Source: Pseudomonadota bacterium (GTDB taxonomy: Bacteria; Chloroflexota; UBA5177; JAJPKF01). From it: 64,000 bases of DNA. Where the stretch lies: positions 256,747 through 320,746 of the forward strand of contig JAJPKF010000019.1 in assembly GCA_021323865.1 (NCBI GenBank). Direction: 5' to 3'. The notes under the pieces are model-generated. The model was not told the DNA's origin. It searched no databases and saw only the letters and a program-made list of their open reading frames with translations. Of this stretch, positions 43,247 through 52,450 are shown piece after piece; position 1 is the stretch's first letter, and every line of letters begins with the position of its first letter. Made by a program: the position numbers and the translations under genes.

Positions 43247-44349
43247 GCCGATAGCCGTTCAAGTGAGGGAGACAGCGGAATACGAACCACAATATGAGCG
43301 CCGTCACGACAGGAGATGTCGAGACTTCCGCCGGTGAGCCCAACCCGCTCGCGCATGCCGAACAGTCCCAGCCCGCGCTTTCGGGAGCGTAGCACGGCCG
43401 GAACGTCGAAGCCTCGGCCGTTGTCGTCGATTCGCGCTTCCACCGAGGTAGCGTCGGTACGCAGCGTGACCGAGACAAGCGACGCGTGCGCATGCTTCGC
43501 GGCGTTGGTCAGCGCTTCCTGAATGACCCGGTAGAGGACCAGCTCGACGTTTGACGGCAACCGCCCGATGTTTTCGGCGCAGAAGGTGGCCTGGATGCCG
43601 GTGGTGGCTTCGAACCCGCCGATGTATCCCCGCAGCGCCGCGACCAGGCCCAGATCGTCCAGCGCCGGCGGACGCAGCTCAACGGCGGTTCGTCGCACCT
43701 CATCCAGCGTGCCGGCGGCAATCTCCAGGAGGTCCTCCGCTGTCTTGCGCACCTCGGGATCGGAGGATGACTCGAGCGACTTCAGCCGCAGAAGCAATCC
43801 CGTGAGCATCTGTCCCGTGGAATCATGCAGCTCACGCGCAACTCGCTTCCGCTCCTCTTCCTGGGCCTGGAGCACCTCACCAGAGAGGGCCCGCAACCGA
43901 GTGCGGTAGCGGTCGATTGAATCGAGCATTTCATTCACGGTGTCGGTGAGCTTCTCGATGTGGGGATCCGCGTAGGGGCTCCGACTGGCTCGCGCCGTCA
44001 TGTTGCCGGTCCGAACCTCGTCCACAGTCCGCTCCAGCTCAACCAGTGGACTGAAGGCGGCCTTCAACACGATGAAGTTGACGGAGACACTGAGCAACGT
44101 TCCGAGGCAGGCGAAGAAGGCGATGAGCTCGATTTTGCCCGTAACGCTGATGTAATCCGAGACCGAAAGCGTGAGTGAGCTGCCGGCCACCGCGCCGAGA
44201 ACCACGATCAGGGTGTTGGCAATGAGCACCTTATAGAAGATCGGCAGTGCCAGCAGGCGGGAGCGAAGCGCGGGTATCCCACTGGAGGATGCAGAGGTGA
44301 GGGAAGCGTTCGTGGCCATCCTCTCGGGACGTATTTTGCGGTGATTCAT
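43243..44349 (-). CDS. NarX/DegS-type sensor histidine kinase
   Basis: 368 residues from ATG 44349 (or 44319, both weak ribosome sites). Two helices (KVLIANTLIVVLGAVAGSSL and IELIAFFACLGTLLSVSVNF) enclose only a short loop, so the signal is probably membrane- or partner-derived. A HAMP-like stretch precedes the HisKA_3 motif KRVARELHDSTGQMLTG and the ATPase domain (DNGRGFDVP, GLGLFGMRERVGLTGG). Coupled to the response regulator downstream. Confidence 0.93.
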   Translation of the reverse strand: MNHRKIRPERMATNASLTSASSSGIPALRSRLLALPIFYKVLIANTLIVVLGAVAGSSLTLSVSDYISVTGKIELIAFFACLGTLLSVSVNFIVLKAAFSPLVELERTVDEVRTGNMTARASRSPYADPHIEKLTDTVNEMLDSIDRYRTRLRALSGEVLQAQEEERKRVARELHDSTGQMLTGLLLRLKSLESSSDPEVRKTAEDLLEIAAGTLDEVRRTAVELRPPALDDLGLVAALRGYIGGFEATTGIQATFCAENIGRLPSNVELVLYRVIQEALTNAAKHAHASLVSVTLRTDATSVEARIDDNGRGFDVPAVLRSRKRGLGLFGMRERVGLTGGSLDISCRDGAHIVVRIPLSPSLERLSA

Positions 44350-44398
44350 TCTAGGAATCGCCACTGCCGGCGGCTCACGCCAGTTGCTAGCGTTAGGC

Positions 44399-44896
44399 GT
44401 GAGCGGCGGCGAAGAAGAGCGCAACGACGTCCTGATTCGCGAGGCCAGAGCCGACGACCACGACGTCGTTGAGCGACTGCGGTTCTCCGTTGGCTGGATG
44501 AGCCCAGATACGGGCCTCGCCGCCATGGCGCGAGGACTTTCCAAGGTCTACATCCTCGAGATGTCCGGCAAGCCAGTCGCCTCCGGAGCCTTGGTTTACA
44601 AGGGAGACGACGACGACCTGGCCGACAGCCGGGAACGGGGGCTGATCAGCAATCTGATCGTCGACCCGGCATATCAGGGTCGCGGCCTGGGTAGCAGAAT
44701 GCTGCACTTCCTGGAGGAGCGCGCCCGGGAACAGGGCTATGCCCAGGTCACCATCGGTGTGGATGCGGTCAACACGGGTGCGCGACGGCTCTATCAGCGC
44801 GAGGGCTATCGGCGTCTGAAGGATAAGCTCGAAGCTTGGGGAGAGGTGAACTATCTCTATAAGCCCCTGGAACCGATCCCCGTGGATACGGCGTGA
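44399..44896 (+). CDS. GNAT-family N-acetyltransferase (RimI-like)
   Basis: 165 residues from GTG 44399 (TTG 44384 is five codons upstream). NLIVDPAYQGRGLGSRMLHF is the acetyl-CoA site, with ERAREQGYAQVTIGVDAVNT and ARRLYQREGYRR. Its stop overlaps the following peptidase start (GTGA). Substrate unknown. Confidence 0.88.
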   Translation: MSGGEEERNDVLIREARADDHDVVERLRFSVGWMSPDTGLAAMARGLSKVYILEMSGKPVASGALVYKGDDDDLADSRERGLISNLIVDPAYQGRGLGSRMLHFLEERAREQGYAQVTIGVDAVNTGARRLYQREGYRRLKDKLEAWGEVNYLYKPLEPIPVDTA

Positions 44897-46065
44897 GTCG
44901 GGCCGAACCGACAGTGTCCGATGTCGCGGAGCTGACCTCCCGGCTTGTGCGCATCAATACCGTCAACCCACCCGGGAATGAGGAAGAGGCGGTCCACGCC
45001 CTGGCCGAGTACCTGGATGGTTACGGGCTGGAGGTGGACATCCAGCCGCTTGCAGAGAGACGGGCCAATCTCATTGCTCGCTTGAGAGGCGAACAGGAAG
45101 AAACGGGCCTGGTCCTCAGCGGACACATTGACGTGGTCCATCCCGGCGAGTCACGATGGCAGGTCGATCCGTTTGCGGGCGAGGTTCGTGACGGACGCAT
45201 CGTCGGACGTGGCTCGGCAGATATGAAGGGAGGGCTGGCCGCCATGGCGGTGGCCCTGACGCGTCTCGCGGGCGAGGGCTTCAGACCGACCCGCGATCTC
45301 GTGCTGGCGGTCTCTGCGGGAGAGGAGGTCGACACGGCCGGCGCCCGCCTACTGGCGAAGTCTCGAGTGTTGGCGGGCGCCCGATACATCGTTGTCGGCG
45401 AGCCAACCGGTCTCGACGTCTTCATCGCCGAGAAGGGCGTGCTTTGGCTGCGGATCGTCGCTCATGGACGAACGGCGCACGGTTCGATGCCGCATCTCGG
45501 TGTCAACGCCGTGTCGTTCATGGCCGAGGTGGCGCGGCGAATAGACAGCATCATGAACGGCATCGAGCCCAACGAAATTCTGAGCATGCCCACGGTCAGC
45601 GTCAACACGATCTCCGGCGGCGTGAAGACCAATGTGGTTCCCGACCGGTGTGAGATGGAGGTCGACATGCGCATCGTTCCCGGACAGACGGCTGAGGGCA
45701 TACAGGCGACTGTGGAATCTCTGCTGGCAGAGGTACGGGAGGCAACTGGCCTGGCGGTCGAAACCGAGGTAGCGGTGCTGCAGAACATGCCGCCGGTCCA
45801 GACGCCGGCCGATGACCCCCTTGTGGCCACGACCGTTGCGGCCGCCCGCGCCGTTGGCAGACACGAGCCGCGCATCGGAGGGGTCAGCTATGGAACGGAC
45901 GGCGCCGTTCTCGCGCCAGCGCTCGGTGCCAATCTGGTCATCTTCGGACCCGGCAAACCGGAGCAAGCCCATCAGCCCAACGAGTTCGTCGACCTCTGGG
46001 AGTTGGATGCGGCCGCAGAAGCGTACGCCCAAATTGTGAGGAACATGGACGTGGCCGTCGGCTAG
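44893..46065 (+). CDS. M20-family metallopeptidase (ArgE/DapE/CPG2-like)
   Basis: 390 residues from GTG 44893. Two-metal site residues are in LSGHIDVVHPGE, GRGSADMKGGLAAM, VSAGEEVDTAG and the final HQPNEFVDL. The lid domain has VAHGRTAHGSMPHLGVNAV. May act as acetylornithine deacetylase, succinyl-diaminopimelate desuccinylase or a peptidase; context does not decide. Coupled to the upstream GNAT gene, which could supply acetylated substrates (inference). Confidence 0.92.
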   Translation: MSRAEPTVSDVAELTSRLVRINTVNPPGNEEEAVHALAEYLDGYGLEVDIQPLAERRANLIARLRGEQEETGLVLSGHIDVVHPGESRWQVDPFAGEVRDGRIVGRGSADMKGGLAAMAVALTRLAGEGFRPTRDLVLAVSAGEEVDTAGARLLAKSRVLAGARYIVVGEPTGLDVFIAEKGVLWLRIVAHGRTAHGSMPHLGVNAVSFMAEVARRIDSIMNGIEPNEILSMPTVSVNTISGGVKTNVVPDRCEMEVDMRIVPGQTAEGIQATVESLLAEVREATGLAVETEVAVLQNMPPVQTPADDPLVATTVAAARAVGRHEPRIGGVSYGTDGAVLAPALGANLVIFGPGKPEQAHQPNEFVDLWELDAAAEAYAQIVRNMDVAVG

Positions 46066-46067
46066 GG

Positions 46068-46994
46068 TCAGGTCGCGAGCGCTTCTGACTCGACTGGGAT
46101 GCTGACGCCGATCTTGTCGGCAAGCTCGCGGCGACGCGACTGTAGGATCTTGGAGACGCCGTCCTCGCCGAACTCAACGGGCTCCCCGAAGTAGGCGAAG
46201 TCGGACCAGGCAGCCGGAGTTCCGTGAATCAGCTTTGCCACGATCAAGCGCTCGTGCTTTGACAGGCTCGCCGCCTCGAGCTGGTACTCAACAAAGGCGG
46301 CGTATGCGAACGGAGCCACTGCTTGTGTGCAGCGTCCCACCGCCTCGGCGTACTGACGGATCTCGTACTGTGCATGCGGATCGCATCGAAGACTGAGGAA
46401 GTGGAACAGGTTGTAGAGATCAATCTTCCAATACCACTCCGTGTACGCGGAGACAGGGAGTGAGATCCGGGCCAGCTCACGGGCGATGCCCGCTTCCAGC
46501 AGTTCCTGGTATTGCGGATAGGAAGCTTCAGTTGCTCCCTTGAGGATTTCGAGCACCCGAGCCCGGACGTCCTCCGGAACCGCCTCGGGTGACCGGCCCT
46601 GACGGTTGCTTCGGCTCTGGAAGTTGATGCTCTCGGGTGCCGGCACGTAGAACTCGTCCGGCATGACGGAATAGCGCAGACTCTGCTCGTTGACGTTGGC
46701 CGTACGGTGACGGATCCACTGCCGGGCAACAAAGATGGGCAGTTTGACATGGAATTTCAGCTCGACCATCTCAAACGGAGTGGTATGACGGTGGCGCATC
46801 AGGTAGTTGATCAGGTTGCGGTCCTCACGGACGGTCTTGGTCCCCGGGCCGTAGCTCACACGTGCCGCCTGGACAATCGATGAGTCGCCACCCATGTAGT
46901 CCACGAGGCGCACGAAGCCGTGGTCGAGGACGGTCAGCTCTTGGTCGAGGAGCGCTTCGGCTTCAGGAGTGGTGATGCGTGGCACGAGCCCCAT
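46068..46994 (-). CDS. thyX: FAD-dependent thymidylate synthase
   Basis: 308 residues. The ThyX motif is present as RHRTANVNEQSLRYS. It makes dTMP from dUMP using methylene-tetrahydrofolate and FAD, replacing ThyA. TACAAT at 47018-47013 on the minus strand may be its -10, giving a very short leader. Longer than average because of a C-terminal extension rich in Lys/Arg. Two further structural motifs, FHFLSLRCDPHAQYEIR, are normal. Confidence 0.96.
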   Translation of the reverse strand: MGLVPRITTPEAEALLDQELTVLDHGFVRLVDYMGGDSSIVQAARVSYGPGTKTVREDRNLINYLMRHRHTTPFEMVELKFHVKLPIFVARQWIRHRTANVNEQSLRYSVMPDEFYVPAPESINFQSRSNRQGRSPEAVPEDVRARVLEILKGATEASYPQYQELLEAGIARELARISLPVSAYTEWYWKIDLYNLFHFLSLRCDPHAQYEIRQYAEAVGRCTQAVAPFAYAAFVEYQLEAASLSKHERLIVAKLIHGTPAAWSDFAYFGEPVEFGEDGVSKILQSRRRELADKIGVSIPVESEALAT

Positions 46995-47018
46995 CCGGCG
47001 CAGAGTTTCGGCATTGTA

Positions 47019-47672
47019 TCAAGATGGCCTCGCATGGCGAACCTTGGCGGGAACACCGAACGCAACGACATAGTCGGGCAGATCCTCGGTGACGACCGAG
47101 CCGGCGCCGACGACCGTTCCCCGTCCGATGCGTACGCCCGCCAGCACCACGCTTCGCGCTCCCAGCCAGCAATCGGAGCCGATGCAAACGGGCGCAAACG
47201 TCTCCTCCTGGAACTTCTGGGGAATGTCTCGACGGCTGAATCCGTGACGGGCGGTAATGATCGTGACGCCGGGGGCGAGCATGGTGGCTGGTCCCACCTC
47301 GACGCCTCCCTGCCCGTAGATCACGCATCCCTGGCCGACGAAGGTTCCTTCCCCGAGCCTGATGGAGCCGCCATGGGAATCGAGGAAGGCGCCCTCCCGG
47401 ACGATGGTGTACCGGCCGAGGGCGACCCGCGGTTCTTCAGTCCTGTCGGCTACGATCGACGCGCCGGCGTGGATCTGGCAATGCGGGCCGAGACCGATAC
47501 CACGGGCGTGAACCAGCCGGGCACGCGCATGGATGAATGTTCCTTGCGGAAGGCTGGTGAGACGGAGCCGAAGACTTGCGACCAGGTCCTCCGCCAGCCG
47601 GACGATTTCGCGCCGAACCAAGAGCGAAACCGGCTTCGGTCGATGGAGATCGACCCCTTCCGGATCCGACAT
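47019..47672 (-). CDS. Hexapeptide-repeat (LbH) acyltransferase
   Basis: 217 residues. Left-handed beta-helix repeats are seen from residue 75, with a GLAD-type run (VRIGRGTVVGAGSVVTEDLP), a catalytic-type His in ITARHGFSRRD and an end AFGVPAKV typical of sugar O-acetyltransferases such as WbbJ/MaA. Acceptor sugar unknown. It is divergent from the B3/B4 gene. Confidence 0.9.
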   Translation of the reverse strand: MSDPEGVDLHRPKPVSLLVRREIVRLAEDLVASLRLRLTSLPQGTFIHARARLVHARGIGLGPHCQIHAGASIVADRTEEPRVALGRYTIVREGAFLDSHGGSIRLGEGTFVGQGCVIYGQGGVEVGPATMLAPGVTIITARHGFSRRDIPQKFQEETFAPVCIGSDCWLGARSVVLAGVRIGRGTVVGAGSVVTEDLPDYVVAFGVPAKVRHARPS

Positions 47673-47733
47673 GCATCAAGATACAGTACGGCCATGCGTG
47701 GTCCGTTGACTGTGCGAGGAGCGTAGCGATTTT

Positions 47734-48381
47734 GTGAGTGTCGGGGAAACGCTGCCCGAGACCGACGTGGATGCCGCCATCGCGTCGGTGTGCCGCCCGG
47801 GTCTGGTTCAGCTCACCTCAGTGCAGGTGGCGGCCAGTTCGGCGGAGCTGATCGAGCTCATGCAGCAGGCTGCCGAGAGCCTGCGTCAACAGCATGCCGG
47901 AGACCCGCCGGGATCGATCGAGCGGGTTCAGGTTGTTCGCGCCATGTATCGGGATCTGGGTATGGATCCTCACCACACCAGGCCCTCCTCAGAAGCGTTG
48001 CTCCGGCGGGTGCTTCGCGGAGACGACCTGCCTCGGGTCAACCGCATCGTGGATGCCGCCAACCTCTGGTCGCTCCAGACGTTGTGTCCGGTCGGTCTTT
48101 ACAACGCCGGCCGCATCGAGGGTCCGATCAGCTTCCGGTTCGGTACCGAGGGCGAAGGATACCAGGGCATTCGCAAGGACTGGGTCAATGTGTCCGACCG
48201 GCCGGCGCTGTTCGATCGAGCCGGACCTTTTGGCAACCCGACATCAGACTCCGCCCGCACGGCCGTGGATGAGTCGACACGGGCCGTGCTCGCGGTCGCG
48301 TTTCAGCCAGCCGCATTTCCCACCACGGAGGTCGAGGACCTGGCCGACATTCTGGCGAGGTTCGGCGCCCGAGCCGCATAG
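47734..48381 (+). CDS. B3/B4 tRNA-binding-domain protein
   Basis: 215 residues from GTG 47734. A freestanding copy of the B3/B4 domain of phenylalanyl-tRNA synthetase beta, with RVQVVRAMYRDLGMDPHHTR, RRVLRGDDLPRVNRIVDAAN and NPTSDSARTAVDEST. Freestanding members may edit or bind amino acids or tRNA. No synthetase partner is near. Confidence 0.88.
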   Translation: MSVGETLPETDVDAAIASVCRPGLVQLTSVQVAASSAELIELMQQAAESLRQQHAGDPPGSIERVQVVRAMYRDLGMDPHHTRPSSEALLRRVLRGDDLPRVNRIVDAANLWSLQTLCPVGLYNAGRIEGPISFRFGTEGEGYQGIRKDWVNVSDRPALFDRAGPFGNPTSDSARTAVDESTRAVLAVAFQPAAFPTTEVEDLADILARFGARAA

Positions 48382-48396
48382 TCTGAGGCCTACGTC

Positions 48397-50607
48397 TTAG
48401 GCTGAAAGGATCTCCAGCTCTTGCGACTGTGACGCTCGTTCGTCCAGTTGGGCGAGCCGTTGTGTCAGCGATGTGAACCGGCCGGCAAGTCGGTTCGAGC
48501 GGACGGCCATTCCCAGCGACTTCTCGTCATGGACAATGACGCACAGCTGCTTGGCTCGAGTGAGCGCGGTGTACAACAGGTTCCGCTGCAGCAGTGGGTA
48601 ATGCCCCGACACCATGGGCAGCACGACACAGGGAAACTCGCTCCCCTGCGCCTTGTGCACGGAAACGGCATAGGCAAGCGTCAGATCGCCGAGCTCCGTG
48701 TCGTCGTAGTCGACGCCCCGCTCGTCTCCCGGGCTGCCAAAGCGAACCGTGAGGCGCCCGCTCTCCCGATCGGTTGCGGTCACGAAGCCGACGTCGCCGT
48801 TGAAGACGTCCTTGTCGTAATTGTTCCGAACCTGCATGACCTTGTCACCCGGCCGGAACCGGCCAAACGCCAGCTCGATATTGCGCTCATGCGCCGGGTT
48901 CAGCAGCTCCTGCAGCTCGTGGTTGAGCACCGACACGCCTGCAGGCCCGCGATGGGTGGGGCTGAGAACCTGCACATCACGGGTCGGATCCAAGCCAAAG
49001 CGTGCCGGTATCCGTTCCTGTACCAGCCGTAGCACCACCTCCCTGGCTCGATCCGCCGACTCCACCTTGACCAGAAAGAGATCCCGACCCTCGTCGGGAG
49101 CCGGCACCTGACCGCGCCGGATTCGGTGAGCCGCGACGGTGATGGCGCTATCTCGTGCCTGACGGTACAGCTCCTCCAGAATGGTGGCCGGTACGCCCTC
49201 GGCAGCCAGCAGGTCGCTGAGGATGTTGCCCGGACCAATCGAGGGAAGCTGGTCGGCGTCGCCCACCAGAAGCAGGTGCGCGTCGGATCGGACGGCCTTG
49301 AGCAAGTGATTGGCGAGCAGGATGTCGAGCATCGAAACCTCGTCGACGATGACGAAGTCGGCCGGCAGCTGGTGGTCGGCGTTGTACGCAAACTCGTTTC
49401 CGGAGGGCTGGTAGCCGAGGAGGCGATGTATGGTGGAGGCCGTGCGGTTGGTGGCCGAGGCGATGCGCTTGGCGGCCAGCCCGGTGGGCGCGCACAAAGC
49501 GTATGAGATTCCGGAGGCTTCCAGCGCTCCGATGAGGGCATGGAGACAGGTGGTCTTGCCGGTGCCCGGGCCGCCGGTGATGATGGAGACTTTGGCACGA
49601 AGCGCCGTCGCCACCGCGTTCTGTTGTTCTTCCGAAAGGGTCATTCCCAAGTGGGCGATGATCCGAGTCAATGCGTCCTCGACGGGTGGGCCCTGGTGAT
49701 CCAGGAGAAACGAGGGGCTTCGCAGTAGACGCGACAGACCCTTGGCCAGCCCCCGTTCGGCGTTGAGCAACGGAGTCAAGTAGACGCGGTCGTCCTCGAC
49801 CATCACCTGTGCCTGCCGGGCCGCCTCCAATAGACCAGGTTCCAGATGATCGGGCGAAACCTCGAGCAGCGCTGCGGTCTTGGTCAGAAGCTCGGGTTTG
49901 GGGAGGAACACGTGGCCCTCGCGGGCGGCCTCCTCAAGGACGTGCATCAGGCCCGAGACGAAGCGTGAGGTCGATACCTTGGGAAGTCCCAGCTTGACCG
50001 CCATGGCGTCGGCAGTCTTGAAGCCGATGCCGCTGACGTCCCGGGCAAGTCGGTAGGGATCGCGCTGGATGATGGAGACGCACTCTTCCCCGTACTGATC
50101 TCGAATCCGACCGGCGAGGTGAGCCGGCAGATCGTGACCGCGGAGAAAGATGAGCAGCTCCCGGATTTGCCGATGAGATCGCCATCCCTCGGCAATGAGC
50201 TCGGCGCGGCGGCCAATCCGAGCCTCCCGCAGCCGCTCGGGATGGTGCTCGATGATCTCAATGGTTTGCTCTCCGAAACGTTCCACAACTGCCCGCGCGG
50301 TTCCGGGCCCAATGCCCTTGATGATTCCTGATCCCAGAAATCGCTCCAACCCTTGAAGGGTCGTCGGCAGCCGCTGCTCGGTCCACTCGACCCGGAAGTG
50401 CGGCCCGTGTCTGGCATGGCGCTCCCACTCGCCGCCCACACGCAGCGGCTCGCCGGGGTTGATACCGCCGAGATTCCCGACCAGCGTGGTCACGTCGTCG
50501 TAGGTTCTCTGTCCAGCGACATCCTCCAGGCGAAACCGAGCCACCACGAACCGCTCGTCGTCGCTGCGAAACACGATGCGCTCGACGGTCCCGGTGAGGG
50601 TCGTCAC
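48397..50607 (-). CDS. recD2: RecD2-type SF1B DNA helicase
   Basis: 736 residues. N-terminal OB/HhH region (GIIKGIGPGTARAVVERFGE), then helicase motif I in IITGGPGTGKTTCLHALIGA, motif Ia APTGLAAKRIASATNRTAST, motif II VIVDEVSMLDI, and motifs V-VI in AYAVSVHKAQGSEFPCVVLP and LLYTALTRAKQLCVIV. A 5'-3' helicase in replication-fork and recombination repair outside RecBCD. It starts 1 base into the ruvB stop, so it belongs to the ruvA-ruvB operon. Confidence 0.95.
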   Translation of the reverse strand: MTTLTGTVERIVFRSDDERFVVARFRLEDVAGQRTYDDVTTLVGNLGGINPGEPLRVGGEWERHARHGPHFRVEWTEQRLPTTLQGLERFLGSGIIKGIGPGTARAVVERFGEQTIEIIEHHPERLREARIGRRAELIAEGWRSHRQIRELLIFLRGHDLPAHLAGRIRDQYGEECVSIIQRDPYRLARDVSGIGFKTADAMAVKLGLPKVSTSRFVSGLMHVLEEAAREGHVFLPKPELLTKTAALLEVSPDHLEPGLLEAARQAQVMVEDDRVYLTPLLNAERGLAKGLSRLLRSPSFLLDHQGPPVEDALTRIIAHLGMTLSEEQQNAVATALRAKVSIITGGPGTGKTTCLHALIGALEASGISYALCAPTGLAAKRIASATNRTASTIHRLLGYQPSGNEFAYNADHQLPADFVIVDEVSMLDILLANHLLKAVRSDAHLLLVGDADQLPSIGPGNILSDLLAAEGVPATILEELYRQARDSAITVAAHRIRRGQVPAPDEGRDLFLVKVESADRAREVVLRLVQERIPARFGLDPTRDVQVLSPTHRGPAGVSVLNHELQELLNPAHERNIELAFGRFRPGDKVMQVRNNYDKDVFNGDVGFVTATDRESGRLTVRFGSPGDERGVDYDDTELGDLTLAYAVSVHKAQGSEFPCVVLPMVSGHYPLLQRNLLYTALTRAKQLCVIVHDEKSLGMAVRSNRLAGRFTSLTQRLAQLDERASQSQELEILSA

Positions 50608-51641
50608 TAGGGGAAGAGACGAGGTTGGGCGGCTGGCTCGCTATCCGAAGTGTTCGCGGCCCCGAGCTTCCGGCCTCCTGGCGTCCGGCTGACCAACCCC
50701 AGCTTCAGCAGGTAGGGCTCGATCACGTCCACCAGGGTGTCCTTCTCCTCGTTGAGCGTGGCCGCCAACGCGTCGATACCCACCGGGCCGCCGTTATAGA
50801 AGTCGCGAATGGTCTGGAGGTAGCGCCGGTCCATGTCGTTGAGCCCTGAGGCATCCACACCCTCACGAGTGAGGGCTTGCTGCGCGATGGGGAGCGTGAT
50901 GTGTCCGTCGCCGAGCACCTGGGCGTGGTCGCGGACGCGACGAAGCAGGCGGTTGGCGATACGCGGAGTTCCTCGGGAGCGCCGCGCGATTTCGGATGCG
51001 GCGTCGGGCTCGATCGGTGTTTCCAGTAGGGCCGCAGACCGCTCAACCACCGTCGCGAGCTCGTCGGGTGAGTAGAAGTCCAGGTGAAAGTGAAAGCCGA
51101 ACCGATCGCGAAGCGGCGCCGTGAGCATGCCGGAGCGCGTGGTGGCGCCCACCAGCGTGAATCGCTTGAGAGGAAACTTGATGGTTCGGGCATGGGTGCC
51201 CTTGTCGAGCACGAAGTCGACGCTGAAGTCCTCCATGGCGGAGTAGAGGAACTCCTCCACCGTGCGCGGCAGGCGGTGTATCTCATCCACGAACAGCACG
51301 CTGCCGGCGTCGAGGTTGGTGAGGATGCCCATGAGGTCACTCTGACGCTCCAGAGCCGGCCCCGAGCTGCTGATGAGAGTCGCCTCCATCTCATGGGCGA
51401 TCACGTGGGCCAGCGTCGTCTTCCCCAGTCCAGGAGGGCCGTAGAGGAGGACGTGCTCCAGCGGCTCCTCCCGTCGTCGGGCGGCCTCGATGGCGATGCC
51501 CAGGTTCTCAACCACGGCGCGCTGGCCGGCGCGGCCGTACTCCTCCAGAGTTCTCGGACGGAGATTGATGGCGGCGCGATCGAGCTGCTCGTCATCCGGG
51601 TCTCTGGTCGCCTCGGCCTGGAGGGTTGCCTTCCTAGCCAC
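50607..51641 (-). CDS. ruvB: Holliday junction branch-migration ATPase RuvB
   Basis: 344 residues. Motor of the RuvAB complex. Walker A YGPPGLGKTTLAHV, Walker B VLFVDEIHRLPR, sensor GATTRSGMLTAPLRDRF, arginine finger region and C-terminal winged helix (VIEPYLLKLGLVSRTPGGRK). Directly upstream of recD2 and 48 bases downstream of ruvA. Confidence 0.97.
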   Translation of the reverse strand: MARKATLQAEATRDPDDEQLDRAAINLRPRTLEEYGRAGQRAVVENLGIAIEAARRREEPLEHVLLYGPPGLGKTTLAHVIAHEMEATLISSSGPALERQSDLMGILTNLDAGSVLFVDEIHRLPRTVEEFLYSAMEDFSVDFVLDKGTHARTIKFPLKRFTLVGATTRSGMLTAPLRDRFGFHFHLDFYSPDELATVVERSAALLETPIEPDAASEIARRSRGTPRIANRLLRRVRDHAQVLGDGHITLPIAQQALTREGVDASGLNDMDRRYLQTIRDFYNGGPVGIDALAATLNEEKDTLVDVIEPYLLKLGLVSRTPGGRKLGAANTSDSEPAAQPRLFP

Positions 51642-51689
51642 GGCGACCGCCGTTCGGCGAGATATTCAGCAGGGTCGACGGAAGCTCGA

Positions 51690-52325
51690 TCATACGAGAG
51701 CCGTCTCCCGTCGGTACACTTCGCGGATCAGCTCCTCCGGCGTTTGGATGTCCGGCCGGTGTTCAAGCGCCGCGTCGATCTTGTGCTGCGCCTCGAGGCG
51801 ACGGTGCCCCAGGCTAAGGAGTATCTCCAGGGTGTCGGTCTTCAGATCCATCGCCTCCGGCAGCTCGTGGGTTGGAGCGATGCGGTCATATCCCTCATCC
51901 TGCAGGAGGGCCTCCTCCGCGCATTTGCCCCGCAGCGTGGCGACCATTTTCCGGGCGGTGCGCTCCCCGATCCCCGGGAGCCGGCGCAGCAGAACGACGT
52001 TGTCGGTCTCGATGGCGTTGGCGATGGTCGAAACAGAGAGCGCCAGCGCTCGGGCCGCCTTGATGGGTCCGACATCTTCGACCTGGATGATCTTTTCAAA
52101 GAACAGCTTTTCATGAAAGTTGTTGAACCCGAACAGGATCGGCCGGATCTGGCGCTCGCTGGCGTGATAGTAGATCTCCAGCTCCACCGTCTCGCCCTCC
52201 CGGCGAGCGTCATAGGTGCGCCGCACGAACTGGGGAAGAAACACCTCGTACCCGACGCCGCCGGTTTCCACCACCACGCGGTCCTCGTGTTTGCGGCTGA
52301 GCACGCCGGTGAGATGGGCGATCAC
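51690..52325 (-). CDS. ruvA: Holliday junction DNA-binding protein RuvA
   Basis: 211 residues. OB domain (MIAHLTGVLSRKHEDRVVVE), tandem HhH domain II (QVEDVGPIKAARALALSVST, RLPGIGERTARKMVATLRGK) and C-terminal RuvB-binding domain III. ruvC is absent next to it. A LexA-type box lies 92 bases upstream. Confidence 0.95.
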   Translation of the reverse strand: MIAHLTGVLSRKHEDRVVVETGGVGYEVFLPQFVRRTYDARREGETVELEIYYHASERQIRPILFGFNNFHEKLFFEKIIQVEDVGPIKAARALALSVSTIANAIETDNVVLLRRLPGIGERTARKMVATLRGKCAEEALLQDEGYDRIAPTHELPEAMDLKTDTLEILLSLGHRRLEAQHKIDAALEHRPDIQTPEELIREVYRRETALV

Positions 52326-52416
52326 CCTCCGTCCACGCTCCAGTCCATGTCCGAGTCTGAGCAGCCGCCCGGCGAGGTGTCAAGCCGTCATGATGGGCGC
52401 CCGCCCTCCTATCGTA

Positions 52417-52428
52417 GAACGGGCGTTC
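52417..52428 (-). promoter_or_regulatory. LexA (SOS) box upstream of ruvA
   Basis: GAAC-N4-GTTC (GAACGGGCGTTC read on the plus strand, CGAACGCCCGTTC region on the minus strand) matches the Gram-positive/actinobacterial LexA consensus core exactly. It lies between the ruvA start at 52325 and the end of the upstream gene, in the right place for SOS control of ruvA-ruvB-recD2. Confidence 0.6.
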
Positions 52429-52450
52429 GAGGGTCACTCGGCGGGAGCGG

